From the NCBI GenBank assembly GCA_905221605.1, contig CAJNDS010002800.1, positions 56,001 to 120,000 on the forward strand: 64,000 bases of DNA, written 5' to 3'. Below are positions 21,598 to 34,799 of the stretch, piece after piece (position 1 is the first letter of the stretch; the number at the start of each line of letters is the position of its first letter). The DNA comes from Symbiodinium natans (Eukaryota > Sar > Dinophyceae > Suessiales > Symbiodiniaceae). The position numbers and the translations under genes are program-made. The notes under the pieces are model-generated. The model ran no database searches. It was not told the DNA's origin and saw only the letters and a program-made list of their open reading frames with translations.

Positions 21598-23915
21598 CGG
21601 TTGCCGCTGAGCCTGATTCACGTCTTGCGGTTAGCAGCAAATCAGGTTTTGCGGGCGAAGCATGCCAGGTCTTAGACATTGACGCACACCAGAGCTTCCG
21701 GATTTGTGTCAAACGCTGCCGATTCCTGCCTGGAGCTCGGCATTGCGACTTCTCATGCAGAAGAGCTTTTCCATGCCAAGTCCAAGCTCTCTGGTGACTT
21801 TGGAAGTACGTGGAGGTTGAAAAGTGACCAAGCTCGATCGGGCGGAGCCTGATTCCGTGTAGAGGTGTTGATTTGGTTCTTGAAATCTTGGTGAACAATT
21901 CCTACGCCTTCCGTGGTACCCATTACGAAGATCCCAAAACGTGGAACCATGCTGAGATTGCCCTGGGGTCCAGAGTCCCTTCCCTTGTAACTTTGACATG
22001 ATTGCCAACACATTCTAGAATTCTAGAGTGCTGTTCGCCATAAGGCTTTAGGACCTCAAGCGCTTGGCTTGAGACTGAGGTGCGAGATCACTCTGCGCAC
22101 ACGCTTCCATGAGCCAGCTAGGCTTCTCAATGGTCAGAACGGTGCAGGGTATTTCAGGGAGATTCCGGTCTTAGACTGGTTTCTGGTGCAGGTTTTTGAG
22201 AGTAGTGATGCAGATGGAGAGCCTCTGCCTCAAGTTTCTTTTGTGGGGATGTTCTCCAGGGACGCGGAACTAGGGTTTTAAATATTTGCTTCGGGCTCCC
22301 GGACGCAAGGCCAGCTCTTCGGGCTTGCGTCTGAGATGTGTAGTTGTAGGGGAAACCATCTTCTGAAGTATTTATGCGGCGTTCCTGGCCGTCTGGATGC
22401 TCCAAACCCACAAGACTTGTCGCCAGTAAGGAGGAGTGAGTAAACTCTTGGCTTGAGTGCAGGCTACCAAGGAATGCTTGAAGCTATGCGTATCCGCAAA
22501 GACTTCTAGCTTGCGCAGTGTGCATGAATGCCGGTCCGAAGCCAGTGCCCAGGAGGGTAGGCCATGGCAAGTCCTTCACGCCAACAAAGTTTCTGGACCT
22601 GTCGAGCTGCAAATATACTTTGTCGGTTTGCTGACCATCCCGGCGAACAAGCGAGCACCCCCCCCCCCCGACCCTAAACCCTACTTTTTTTCCCCTCATG
22701 AGCCTTGACGCGCAGGGGCTGCCCTTTCTTTGTGAGGCCCGGGACCCTGGACGCCACTGATTACAAAGGGCAAATGGGATTTGGTTCAGATCAGTTCAAG
22801 GTTAAGTGCGTTAGGCCACGTGAGGCCCTGGGGTTTGAGGTAAGCGTGCAGCTGCTATGCAGCAAGATGGGGCGAAGATGACCCAGGATAGTTTTCAGAG
22901 CATCTGCCCACCTCGGAGAAAGGCACCCAGCCGTTAATTCGCACCGGTCCTCACCACAACCTACTTCGCAGCGATTGCATCTGTTCAGCGCATGTTGGGC
23001 AAGACAGTCGTTGGTCCCAGGCCTCAGCAATAAACCGGAATGCCCCCATCCTCTGCCAGTCAGAATCACCTGTCCTGCCGGCCAACACCAGCAGCTCAGG
23101 GGCAATTACAACTAGTTTTCATCAGAAGCCTTCGCTGCCGGTCTGCAGAAGATCCACCAAGTACCACTACTTGGGATTAGCATCCAGACCCACTGCGAAA
23201 TATCTTGGAGGCAAGTGTGTGATGGAGTTGGGTCGGGGTGCAGCAGTGCCACAAACGCGCGCGGCAGACTGCTCTTCCTCCACAAGCTGATTTTGCTGCT
23301 GTCCAAAGACCAGGGCCCTGAAACCCTGCTTGCAACTGCCAGTTCCCAAGGTCTGGGCGCAAGCGCTTGCAGAAGCCGCTCGCTAGCGGCATCACCTCGA
23401 GCAAAGGGGTGGCAAGCGTTGCCTGGGCCCCGCTGTTTCAAGCGCAGACATGTCCAGAGTTTCGAGCACCGGGGGCCGCGTATTTTCACGCATTCGAATT
23501 GGAGTGGAAAGAGGCTCGCAATTGCAATGCCACCAAAACCATCACATGGATCTGTCTAGAGCGTTCCCTCAAGCCTTGTCAGCTCCCAGGAGCTGCCTCC
23601 TGGGAAGCTCGTCTTCTTCCTGGAACCTGAGGGGACGTCTCCGTATGTGGGCCGTCCCAGTGTGGCATTTGGGGTTTAGGACTTTCGGCGCACCATATAG
23701 CAACGCACACGCATATATACGTGAGCATATACATATGTGTATTTGAGTTCCGCCTTGACTCTGAAATGCGGCAGCTTTTGACCTGCAAGCTCCGGAAGTC
23801 ATGTTGGCACAGCTTCAACCAAAGATTGACCATGGGCCCTCTCGCAAGCACTTGTTTGAAGACTGCAAGTTTTGTTCGACGTTTGGAATGCAACGAAGAC
23901 ACCTCGTCACACCAG

Positions 23916-24023
23916 GTACCTTTGCAGTTCGAAATGCAGGCGGCAGCCCTGAAAGCCAGACAGGTTCAGGACTTGATCTTTAAGGCCCAAGGGCTAGACT
24001 ACTTCGGTCCCAAGAAAGATTAG
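23916..24023 (+). CDS. C-terminal exon of an unidentified protein
   Basis: After a CCAG|GT acceptor the frame reads VPLQFEMQAAALKARQVQDL and then IFKAQGLDYFGPKKD before TAG. The Ala/Gln/Lys-rich helix and the basic tail look like genuine coding sequence. The rest of the gene was not identified, although short frames at 22.5-23.9 kb could hold upstream exons. No family is recognised. Confidence 0.42.
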   Translation, partial: VPLQFEMQAAALKARQVQDLIFKAQGLDYFGPKKD

Positions 24024-24652
24024 TAAGTTGACGACGATCGCGTTATGAGGAGGCAATCCAGTCAGCTTTGATTGATGCTTTCATCATCGCAGATATTCCA
24101 GACGAGTCGAAACATTCTGGGATATTCTGGGATGATCCGCGCCCCCTGTCGTTGAAATGGTCGGCGTGGCAGCTGGCAAAGGGTTTGCCAGGAGAATGTC
24201 TGACGATGCTTGATCCGACATGTTCAGGCCCATGCTGCTAGGACCATAGGATCAAAGTCGAGCGAATTTGGCCAGAGGCGCCTAGGGGCCTAGGATTCTA
24301 TGTGACTATGTCGGGCTCGGGCTGCCGCGCATGTTGGCGAGGTGGGAGAGATGGGCCAGTATGAGCCAAAGAACTACCAGGCTCAGATGCGGCCAAGGGA
24401 TTTGGCCATTTGAGGCAGTGGTTTGAGGCAATTTGTGGGGTTTTCCTTTATGGGAAGAAGGCAAGTTGCAGCTGGCAATCTCGGCACGGGTTTGAGGTGC
24501 GCTGTTTGGGGTTTCAGAATGTTGGGTAGCGCATGCATTGCATAACAGTAGTTCTCTGGCTGTGAGAGTTCTGCGTCTAGTTCGAGGCCCGAAGCGTGTT
24601 TAGAGGCCAGAGTTCTTGTCGTGCAATGTCAGATGCGAAGTGCGAAGAGCGC

Positions 24653-24790
24653 GCCCCAGCAGTTGAACAATGCCGCTGCGGACCCAGACCTGGTCGACAC
24701 GGACGCCACCTGGCTTCCGCGCGCTGGGGCTCGCCAGTGGTTTGCGACATCTGCCCTGCCAAACGAAAAGATTGTAGAGGCCCCTGCGTG
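24653..24790 (+). CDS. Possible exon, unidentified
   Basis: The frame reads SAPQQLNNAAADPDLVDTDA and then TWLPRAGARQWFATSALPNE. The composition is protein-like, but no family or splice partner is recognised. Confidence 0.27.
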
Positions 24791-24989
24791 CCGGGGTCCG
24801 CCACGCACGCAGTGGTGTTGTGAGACCTTAACCACATCCCCTGCGCACCTTCTGCTGATCCTCAGAGACCTGCGCAAGGTTTCCTTGAGGAGGACACCAG
24901 GAACCGAAACCCCAACCCTCCCAGCAGAACTGGTGCTGTTTTGGAGTCCGTACTGGGACAGGATGTCCTTCGTGAGCTAAAACCAGGCA

Positions 24990-26240
24990 AACAACCGTGC
25001 CAACCATGGACGCCGAGTCGCCTCTGGGGAGGGTGGGCCTGTTGCGTCTGCGCGCTCGCGCCTCCGAACCAGGTTTGAATGCACCAGGTTCGCCAGCTGC
25101 GCTGCTAAGTTAGACCACTGGGTAGAGTTTGGGTGGAGGAAAAGCCCCCGCGCGCTGCTGCGGGAGAGCTCGTTGTCTCAGACGTATGTGGCTCATTTCT
25201 GCGATGCTACGAGTGTTGGCAAAAAAGAGCCCTCGAGAGGTGGAGACGAAGTCGGTAAACGTCAACCTGAGCCTCATCACGCCCTACGGCGAACCAGCCG
25301 GGACCTTAGACCTTGGGTTCCGACATCCGAACTAACTTCCTCGCCAGTAAATAGCGGCTTTGCTTTGTACTGGCTTTTCGGTGAGGAAGTTTAAAAGAGT
25401 TACTTTGCAGGGGGTCCGGACGCAGATGAAGCTCGCGCAGTCCCAGCTGCTGCGGTAGCCACAATCCAAAATTTTGAGTTCGACTCTTTGGGGTTCCTCC
25501 AGAAGCCCCCTGAACATCTCTGCTGAAACCGCTCGAGCCTATCCGGCGTGCGTGAAATTCATCCGCAGGGGTGTTTTTCGCGTGTTCTGTTTCATGTGTT
25601 TTGTGCATCTGGGGACGTGCACGAAGTTGCGATATGCTGCTTCCGGGCCAGTCGTGTGCCGATCCGATCCGGTTCACTGGCCTATCTGCGGTATTCCAAA
25701 TCCTGGCAGACCGCCAAAAAGTTTAAACCCAACTTTCGGTTCCCGAGGCTCCGAATTGTGAGTTCGAGCTCCGCGCCTGCTTCCAAGAGGCGCTTCTGAG
25801 CTTGAGACATCTTGAGACCGCCAAGAGTCTTGTCATGTGTAGGACGGTGGGGTTGGGAGATTTTGGGATCGCGCGACATTTCGAGATGAAAGTGGGGTTG
25901 GGGTAGAGTATGTAAGTGGAGATGCAAAGGCACGCGCTGGCCATTTTGAGGCGCCGGCAGATTGAGCCGTAAGTTGGAGAGGCCTTGCATCACGACTACA
26001 ACCCCAGACTGCACGGTGAGAGTGAGATCGCTCCCCCGCTCTTCAGGATGGCACGGCGCCGGAAGCTGGGTTGAGTTTCTGCCGGAGTCCAAGATCAGCA
26101 CGAGTCGAGAGCTGGGCGGAGCATGGTGCAACGCTTGCTGTCTGATTCTTCGTGCTGAGTTAGTCACCTCCAAACCACAACCATGTTTGTGTGAGCCCGA
26201 TTCAATTCCTTCACACCCAATAATGTTGGACTGCCCTCAG
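24990..26240. other. No firm gene call
   Basis: A frame at about 25205-25300 (RVLAKKSPREVETKSVNVNL, then SLITPYGE) looks mildly coding on the + strand but has no assignable family. The rest shows only short overlapping frames. Confidence 0.3.
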
Positions 26241-26246
26241 GCCCGA

Positions 26247-26247
26247 T

Positions 26248-26281
<34 letters not shown>

Positions 26282-26372
26282 GAGAGGTGGAAGGAAGGAA
26301 GGAAGGAAAAGAGAGAGGGAGAGACAGAGGGAGAGGGACAGAGAGAGCGAGAGAGCCAGAAAATGAGAGGAA
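26247..26372. repeat. Purine GAAA/GA/GGAA tract
   Basis: GAAA units, then (GA)n, then GGAA and GAGAGG units run for about 125 bases, just upstream of the proline-rich exon. Confidence 0.92.
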
Positions 26373-26519
26373 GACAAAAGAAGAAAAGAGATGCCGTCAA
26401 ACCGCAGCCATATGAGCATGGGATGTACACCAGCACAAGATATAGTTGCTCATGCGGCCCACTTGCCCTGTACGTTGACATGCTTCAAGAATCCTCAAGA
26501 TGTTTCGCAGAAAAGCAGA

Positions 26520-27342
26520 ATGAGTTCAACAAAGGCACAGCCACGACCACGCAGCTTCCAGTACGCAGTACGGTTCGGAGCGGCCTCGGCCACAGGGTCC
26601 TGCTATGTGGCGGAGCTTTCGTATCTTTCGTGCCTTTGCAGAAGGAGAGAGGCGATGCAAGTAGCCCCAGGGTGCCGACAGCCAAACGGTGCCATCGTTT
26701 TTGGCGGCGTTGCTCTGGACGGCAATGGCAGGGCGAGCAGCCCATCTCTTCGCCTTCAGACCCACCCTGTCCACACGCGGGGCATCACGTTTGTTAGCCC
26801 TGTGCCGCCTGTGCCGCCAGGCCAAGCAAGTCCAGGAGTGTACTTGCAAAACCTACAAGCCCCGCGCACCCCGCAGCGCAGCCCGTCGCCTGGCCTGCGC
26901 GAAGTGCGCGCTGCTTCGCCGCCCCCATTCCCAGGATATGCGAATGGAGTCCCAGTAGCCCAACCGGGCCAACCCCCACCAATGCTCTTCCTCTTCGACC
27001 CCGCACAGGGCCAACATCGACAAGGTCACCAAGGCAGAAGTTCCGTCGACCCAATGGCTCCAGTGACTCCCGTGCCTCCAGTGACTCCGGTAGTGGCCAT
27101 GAGCCCCCGAACGGCCTCGAGGTCGAAACCGAAGGCGCCAGACCGACCGATGGCCTGTGCGACCTGGGCCAACAACAACTTGGCAGCTAAGCAGGTGCAC
27201 AAGATGGACAGCGTGGCCGAGGAAGAGTGCGAGTCTGTAACCACAGAGTGTGCAGCAGCATCCATTGTACCGGCCCCAGACGACGTTCACGTTGGCGGGC
27301 AACACTGTGTAGAGCCAAGCCCTTGGCCCACTTTCACAGCAG
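26520..27342 (+). CDS. Proline-rich N-terminal exon, unidentified protein
   Basis: An open frame from an ATG at 26520 ends at a strong CAG|GTGAGT donor at 27342/27343. It is rich in proline and serine, with runs such as SPVPPVPPGQASPG, TPQRSPSPG and MAPVTPVPPVTPVV, and is probably disordered. No folded domain is visible. The frame also stays open further upstream, to 26391, so the start is a choice. It may be the N-terminal part of the coiled-coil gene that follows about 1.3 kb downstream on the same strand, but the join is not shown. Confidence 0.48.
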
Positions 27343-27688
27343 GTGAGTGGGAATCGGGCAGATGGACCCATCTGGACAGTTGTGGATAGGCCTGGCTTCA
27401 GGGTCCACGCCGCTCCATCGTAGGCATGACCTCTACTACACTATACTATCTATACTACCTCTACAGCATACGGCTCTTGTGAAGGTCGGGCCGTGCCTCA
27501 TCTGCCGAGGTTTCGGGGGGTTGACATTGCTTGCTTTTTGGGGAGAACCTCTCTCTCTCTCTCACATTGCGTTCATGCCTCCAGTCTTTGTAGAAACGAG
27601 CGCGAGAGCACAAAGTTCGCGATGCGTTCAAATCGGTCGAGCCCTTTTTGCGATGAGCCATGATGAGCCTCATGAGCCTCAGCAGCCG

Positions 27689-27738
27689 CTTGGAAGCTTG
27701 GAAGCTTGGAAGCTTGGAAGCTTGGAAGCTTGGAAGCT
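27689..27738. repeat. 8-bp tandem repeat CTTGGAAG
   Basis: About six perfect copies, each junction forming AAGCTT. The repeat lies in an apparent intron or spacer. Confidence 0.92.
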
Positions 27739-28664
27739 GTGAAGACCCTGGAGGCGCCCGTGCTGTCCGCGAGCAAGAGGGATGCGCCCAAAGGAGAAGA
27801 TGGTCCGGGTGGCACGCTTAGCAGGCGTAGCTCTCAAGCTTAGCTTGAGACTTAAGAACTGCTGCTTGCTTGCCACGATGCTTCTGTAAGACTCTTGCTG
27901 CTTCTGCGCCCGTGAACCACAGCTGAACTCTTAAGCCTCTTGCCTAAACACGCACAGCTCCTTTTCATGCTGCCCAGGATCCGGACAGATGCCGTCGGAG
28001 GACTTCCAGGGCGGTGTAGGTGTGGGCTTGGGGAATCGGAACAGCTTAGGTTGGAGGCAGGTTCTGAAGTATCGGTCGGGTTCAACTCCGAAACCATCCT
28101 GTGCCGACAATACCCTCTTAACGCATGACTGCGTCATCAGGAAGATCTTGCATTTTGGCATCCCCGCAAATCTGCTTCCAACTTGCTTGGCATCTACTTC
28201 TGTACTCTCGCCTTCTCGCCGAGACTCCAAGCCCAGATGCAAAAAAGGCGACTTGCAGAATGCCTGCAGAGTACAAAGTATAGGCAAGTCGGGCCAGGCT
28301 GCACTCTGAGTGAACTCTGTGCCGGGCGCACATCTGGCATTGACACTGCGCACCTGCCCAACATGCGCATCCCATTCTCGATGCCATTCGCTCGTACTGG
28401 GCAACGCCAGTGGCCAGGAGTTCAGGGAGGAGAAGACCTGTGCAGTGGGCCCACCACGTCCCGAGGCTGCAGGAAGTTGAAGTTGGTTGGTCAGCGGATG
28501 CAATGAAGCGAGCCAGTGAATCCGCTCGATCGCAACACAAACCAGGCCTTGCCCAGCAACAGAACTGCTAAGTCACTCGATTCCCAAACCCAGCTTCCCA
28601 CGGAGAAGAACAGCCCGAACTGCGCAATTGAGGCTTGCAAAATGAGCAGGGCGAAGGCAATGCT

Positions 28665-31600
28665 GACACTCAGGCACAGATCAAGAAGCAACTTGGGCAA
28701 GAAATAATTGTATGTGAGGTAGCGTTAGCACAGCTTCAGGAAAGTTAGCCAAGAGGTTGTGCAGGTCTTACAACTGAAGGAGCATTTGAGGCTGGAGCAG
28801 GATGCCCGCGACATGCTGCAGCAATTCGAGGAGTTCGAGAACGAGAAGGCCTTGCAGAGTTCAGCATTGGACCATTAGACTTGGCGTCCTGGGGCCTGAA
28901 AGCTTCTCAAGAAATCGTGAAGGCAGATGAGATCAGGGAGTGCCAGGATGAGATTGCTTCGTTGCCTCCCGTCCTCTTGTTAGACCGGGAGATCAAGGTT
29001 TCGATCAGGAGTTGCGGCTTCGACATGTGCCCTGAAGACTCAGGAATGCAAAGCTGGCAGAAAAGGACCGGCGATTGGTAGACCGCCTAATGATCCCAAT
29101 GTCCTCATCCCTGACGTTTCTTACCGATGCCGAAATGATTGCCTGCAGAGTCGTCTTGACATTAAGAGTACCAGTGGTCATGGATCATGTGGCCTCACCA
29201 CACCTTTTCACATGCTTGCGGTGCTATTTCTTGCAGGATTTGGCAATGAAGCGCTTCAAAGCGGATGTGGAAAGAGAAAGGCGGGCCTACTCGGAGCCCC
29301 TACGGCTTAACATCAGCTTCACTTCTGCTCCCGGCAGGGCACACCTTCTCCAAGCCATGGCAGACGAGACGGGGGAGTTGCAAGGCCAGGGCTGAGTTGC
29401 AGAAGCGCTGAACGACCGACCGCGCGCGTCTTGAAGGATTCTTTGAAATTCTAAGATGCGTTCCACAAGGTAAGCAAAAGGCAACCAAGGCATAAATTTC
29501 AGGCCTATCTCACAGCCTCTGAATTCGCGACTGCTGCGCGCACGCCGCACAATGGGCCCTGCCGTGCAAGGCCGGATCGACAAGCTGGAGAGGGAGCATG
29601 GGCAGCAGTGGGTTTAGCAGGCTTTAGGGCCTTTAGGGTTGTGGAGTGGAGGTCAGTACGCATCTAATTCGCACCCGTTTAGCCTTGAGCCTTGTCTGAG
29701 TGGAAAGAAGAATAGCCCCCCAACATCAGATTTGAATGTGTCCAAGCTGCACCACTAGTCATCGCTATTCGGAGAAGTTTTGTCAAGCTGCACACTCAGG
29801 GACCGCTGCATGTTTGCCACATGTCGGAATTAGACAAGTAATGGCATGAAGGAACCCGCACAGGTTTCTAGGGTAGCTCTGACGGGCCGGGCCAGAGTAG
29901 AAACCATCAGGGGCTATATGTGCAACACCTTGGATCTGGAATGGCGTGTTGGGTTGCGTCGAAGTAAGTGTCGCGTCGAAAAGGCAAGAGTTGCTATGGG
30001 CGTTGAGGTTTCCTGTTCTGAGCCACACCCAACCTCAAGCACTCCTGAGGACAAAGAAAACTCTCAGCTGGAGCTTGCCAAGGCGGGTCGAAGAACAGCC
30101 CCGAACAGCCCCGAACAGCCCCACGCCCTGGATTTTCGGGCTTTTGCATGGAGGCCTTGGCGCGCATCGACATCCTCTCAGCACAGCGGGGCTCAAGCTC
30201 GGATGTGCCACTGCTGCAACACAGGGGCCCTTCTTCGGGGCTTCGCAAAGGATTTCTTGAGCAGGAACTGGATGGGTTCAGCATACTATCAGCCCCAACT
30301 CCAACAATTCATTGGCGGCTCCCGCTCCCTATGCCTCTTGACCATTCCAGCAAGCTTCGGCAGCAGAAGATAATGTACAACAATGAATCATTTGTTTCTG
30401 GACTATGATTCGACACGAGTGGCTTCATTCAGCGCCTATTCCTTTTTGTCCGTCTCTTAAACTGCCACATAACGTATTTTGAGTGGCGTATATAAGTTCT
30501 TAAGATTTGTAATTCGTAGTATTTAAGCACTGACATCATTTGCTATCATTGTTGGGCGGCCGTATGCAATCTCATCCTTTGAGACATCCGGTAGAAGGAA
30601 AACAGAAACTCGGAGATATATAGTGTTGCACAAAACAGGCATCAAAATTATGGACAAGCACCCCAGTGCTTTCTGCCTTTGCAAGTTTATTGTGGCATAT
30701 GAAAAATGAACAGGGATCCCCAGAGGCCGTAGGTAGAAGCTGATTGGGGTCGGGCATGGGAAACGCGATCCGGGGTTGGAGCTCTTTGAGCCAGTTGGCC
30801 AAAGTCAGAGGAGTCATGAGCGCTTGCGCCCCTTGCCAGGGTGTCTCCATCGGCGCGGAGGACCCGGGGAAAGCAAGCAAAAAGGGCGAATCCGAGCGAA
30901 GATGTGGTGAGGTTCGTTGTCTCAACTCTGAGAAAAAATTGTGGAGGACCCGTCTTTGACCAGCCAGCTCCGCTCAGCGCAGAGCGAGCGAGAGGCACTA
31001 AAAGATGAGCTGACGAACAAGGCCTGACTGGGTTGGATGTCCGAATCGATGTCGTCGCTGCGATCAGGAACGAGGCCTAGGTCTGGATTGTGCACGGCCC
31101 GCCTTGGCCCGCCCAAGGGCCTTCTGGGGAGACAATTCTAGGGCCAGCTCAAACCTAGACGCCCAAACAAAAAACACAAAGCTGTGCCCGAGGCAAACAT
31201 CTTTCTATCGAAGGTATCAATCAAAGAAGGGGGGGGGGGGCAATTGGCCTAATGAACCGATTGCCGTATTTTTCTTGAGAGCTAGGTCATCTGCGCCTTG
31301 CGCAGAAGATGACTGGTTAAAGTTGACCAGGATGGGCAAATCATCCTGTTGCGCAGCCAGCTCGAGATTGCAGACAGGCGCGGGAGGTTTCGTGTGGGAG
31401 ATGAACCACTGTGCCTGCGGATTCCTGGGCACAGGAAGCTCCGTCTCTCAGACATGGAGAACGCCATGTTGTGCCTGGGCAAGAGATGAGTCAACGAGTT
31501 GATCTGGCATTTGTGCACAAGGGCAGTTTCGTTGGAGAGCAGTTATTCTTCCTTCCTGTGCTTTTGAGGAAGAGTGAGCTCGAGCTGCGAAAGCGGGGCT

Positions 31601-31945
31601 CCTCCCAGACATGATCGGCCGACCCTGGAGTTTCACTGTTTATGAGTTGCGAAAAAACCGCGCAAATGCACCCAAGACCCGCTCGGAAAGCTGAGGCTGC
31701 GCCGAGAAAGCAAAATAGCCTGCCTTTGAAGCGTCGTGCATCTGACTCATAAAAGCCCTCCTTGGCTCCTTCCTTGGCTCCTTCCTTTCACTCCATGAGC
31801 CAAGATGTGCCCCCGGAGTTTAAAGCACCTCTGCGGGCCCACCAGGCAGTGACGAGCAGGGCCAGGTGCTGGTTGCTTTGGAGTTGCTGGCAGCACAGGA
31901 TGCGCAGAATGCGCATGCGCAAAAGACAGTGCTGACTGCTGTGGT
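28665..31945 (+). CDS. Coiled-coil protein in small exons, unidentified
   Basis: A chain of short + strand segments, each with heptad-like Leu/Glu/Lys/Gln patterning, suggests one long coiled-coil protein. They are AQIKKQLGQE (28673 on), QLKEHLRLEQDARDMLQQFE (about 28770-28859), ADEIRECQDEIA (28923 on), NAKLAEKDRRL (29046 on), DLAMKRFKADVERERRAYSE (29238 on), RIDKLEREHGQQ (29571 on), QLRSAQSEREALKDELTN (30962 on), IILLRSQLEIADRR (31339 on) and ALELLAAQDAQNAHAQ (about 31870 on). Several begin right after AAG or CAG followed by G. The join GAGAAG|GC to GTGAAG|GC (28858/28922) keeps frame with a GC-AG intron. No known family is recognised. It may extend into the VWA gene downstream. Gene limits are approximate. 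Confidence 0.5.
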
Positions 31946-32488
31946 GACTATGGGTGACATCTGATCTGAGGCTTGAACCCTTCGTCTTCTCGGTGAAGCC
32001 ATCGTCTGATGGCTCCGAGTACATGCCGCAGGCGCGTGCCACGCAAGTCGGATGTTCCTTGAACGTTCAGTCCCGAATGCGCAGCCTGTTGCAAGGACAT
32101 TTCTTTTCTCACGGACCGTCAAGCACTAACAATCGTTGTTGTCAGGCCTGCGCCTCACTTGAGCACAGTTTTCGCAGGACACTTCTGCAGCGCCAGAGAA
32201 GTAGGGAGCATTGCTAGCAGCAAGTCATACAGTGTCATACAGACACCTCGAGGCAGGCCAGGCTAGAAGTAGGAAGAGAAGTAGGGAGAGCTGAGGAGGA
32301 GGCACCGGGGAGACCCATTGTGACGACGCGCAAAGAGTAATCTCGGAAACCAGCTGTGCAGAACCGGAGCACCTAGGTCACTGCTTGGCAGGATCTCCGA
32401 GGCTCGCTTGCCGGGAAGTGCCGGGAGTGAACTTAAAAGGTGGGTGCATCACTGCTTAAGCATTTATTGTGGCAGAGAAATTCACAAG

Positions 32489-34495
32489 GACAATGTGGTG
32501 TTTGTGGTGGACGCCTCAGGGTCCATGCAGGCGCAGAGAATCTCCACATTCACACGTTCATCACACATCACTCACGACTCCTGTGCTCACTGAGAGGCGT
32601 ATCTGGAGGATGTGAAAAGTGCGGTGAACCTGGCCTTGATGCAGCAGTGGGCCACCCAAGAGCCACTTAAGACTTCAGACCTCCTAAATTCCCATGCTCA
32701 AGTTTTTTCTCTCAGACAGCCCTCAGAAGAGCGAGGTTTCACAAAACTGGGCGGTGCTTCAACATCTTGGCTTTCACGGATTACCAGGCCGCGCTCCGCG
32801 CTTCTTCTTTCACGTTGCTTTTAGTACTTCTGAGGCATCTGCCCACTGTCCCTGCATCTACCTTTGTGAGGTGGAGTTCCATGGTGACCTCGTTGATGCT
32901 ACGCCCAAGAACGTGGAGGACCTTTGAAGTGTTAAGCCCCCCGAGTTCGGCATAGGGATCAAGCAAACAATGTTGATTTTCCGGAGCACAAAGCGGCAGT
33001 ATTCAATAGCTGTGTGGGTGCTGGCAAACCATTTTTCGGGAGCATGTTTGCATCAAACCCTGCAGTTTCCGCCCCAGCTTACTACCTAGCACTTCATGTC
33101 TTTGCTGATTTGTTACAACCCTGCAGCCCAAAAGCCCTCAGAGGTTGCTTGTTTGCAGCGTTGAAGCGCTGAATCCCTTTTTGCGGGAGGCTGCCATGCG
33201 ATTCTGTCAGCAAGTGCAGGCCTTCTTCGGGGGAGCAGTCAGAATTTTTGTGCTTGTTGTATTATGTCTGGGCGAGGCGGGGGGCATCAGCAATCTTGCC
33301 GCAGCCTTGCGACTGGCCGTCAACCCAGCTGTTCTCTTACTCCTGTGTCGAGTGCCCCAAGCTCTTTTGAATGCCAAGGCGTTTTCTTACAAGAGCGCCG
33401 AAGCCATCTACTTAATCACTGATGGTGAATCGGAGGCTGCCCGTGTTGGGGGGGCTGGTGTCCATGGTAATCCGGCCTTGCATGATCCAAAAACCCATGC
33501 AAGTGCCCATCTAATGGAATCTGTTTCTGATCCTAGCTGGGCCTCACTTTGCATGCACGAAGCTTGCAGGTCAAAGAGGAGCTCTTGACCCAGGTGCAGG
33601 CAAGATGCATGGTTCAGGTCCCCAAGCTGCGTCCGTGGAATCTGATACGACGCAGGTGCAGTACTTGAGCCACCCACTGCGCCCGAAGCTGCACACAGTC
33701 CAGGCCCCAAGCCAGGTGGCGTGAAAGATTCGGACTCTTTTGCGCGAGTGACGGCTTGTACATAAAGGTGACACTTCGAAGGGCCCACCTATGGCTTAAA
33801 AGTTGTACGCGTCCCTGTCGACTCATAAAAGTCCCACAAGGGCAAATGATAAACAGACATATACAATATCAACAACAGTGGCAACAGGAAACCGACAACA
33901 GCGAAGAATTACAAAAGAAATAGTTGACGGAGCAACCCGATTCTTGCACAATATGCCGAAAAGCTCCCCAAATCTGAGCTTCTTCTGTTTGGGGTTTGAT
34001 CAGAGAGTCATGGGAAACCCCCATGATCCCAGCAGGGCCCACCCTTGCCATGGCATTTGTCCTGGAAGTTTTGCCCAAACAGCACTCAATGATGGGCCTT
34101 ATGCGCCTGACAAAGTCAGCCCTGTGAAGGCTATCAAAATATGTCAAAACAACGCGGGCGGAAACATCGACTTGTGTGGACATGACATGCATTGTACAGA
34201 CAAAGAAGTGCTCTTGCTCTCGAAAGTGCGAAGCGCTCTTGTTTTTCAGCGGGTGCTGCTGGGCCTCTGAAGTCCCGGGAAATGCCATTACTGCGATTTC
34301 AATGCGTTCATCTTTCCACGTTGTGCAAAGCCAAGGTCGGCATTAACTGCGTCCCGGGCGGAGCAAAGAACAGGATGGATGTTTACGCCCCGGACGCGTT
34401 GCGCTGTTTGCTTTCGCCCCAAAGCTCGGGCAGGGGCTTGCAACGATTGGCGCAGCTGACTTCGGGACGCTTCCGGGCCCCATGCTTGGAACAGG
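32489..34495 (+). CDS. von Willebrand factor A (VWA) domain protein
   Basis: VWA domains are metal-dependent adhesion or protein-binding modules. The exon at 32489-32536 reads DNVVFVVDASGSMQAQ, with the MIDAS signature DxSxS. Next come EDVKSAVNLALMQQ (about 32606), HGDLVDATPKNVEDL (about 32878-32925), GGISNLAAALRLAVNP (about 33280-33330) and KSAEAIYLITDGESEA (about 33393-33440). These correspond in order to the first strand, first helix, the ATxxN region, the GGTN-like MIDAS loop and the strand ending in TDG. A later exon, KVGINCVPGGAKNRMD and then LQRLAQLTSGRFRAP (34337-34485), fits the last strand and the LAxxTGGRF end of the fold. In the MIDAS loop the usual Thr of GGTN is replaced by Ile (GGISN). 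The protein's remaining domains are unknown. Confidence 0.62.
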
Positions 34496-34799
34496 CAGGT
34501 CGTCAAAACCAGTCAGAATTTTCTTTAGCACTAATTCGTCACTAATTACTAAGCAAGCGCTGTGTCTGGAGAGGACGCTGGCGAAGGACTTCCCCCAGGC
34601 CATTGGGCGTTCAGAAGATTTACGGTTGAGGGCTTTACTGCTTAGTGGCTCAGGGTTCTCAGGGGTTTGGGGTGTAAGGGGTGAGGGGGGAGACGGAAAA
34701 GGGGCGCGGAGGGATCAGGCCGAGAAGCACCTCTCCTGCCCCCTGTGCAGGAAATGTAGGGCTTTAGGGTTTTCAAGGTGTCCTACATGTTTATGCATC

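Noticed and set aside
29610-29642. TTTAGGG motifs resembling telomere repeat
   Set aside because: Only two non-adjacent copies are present, as expected by chance. There is no array.
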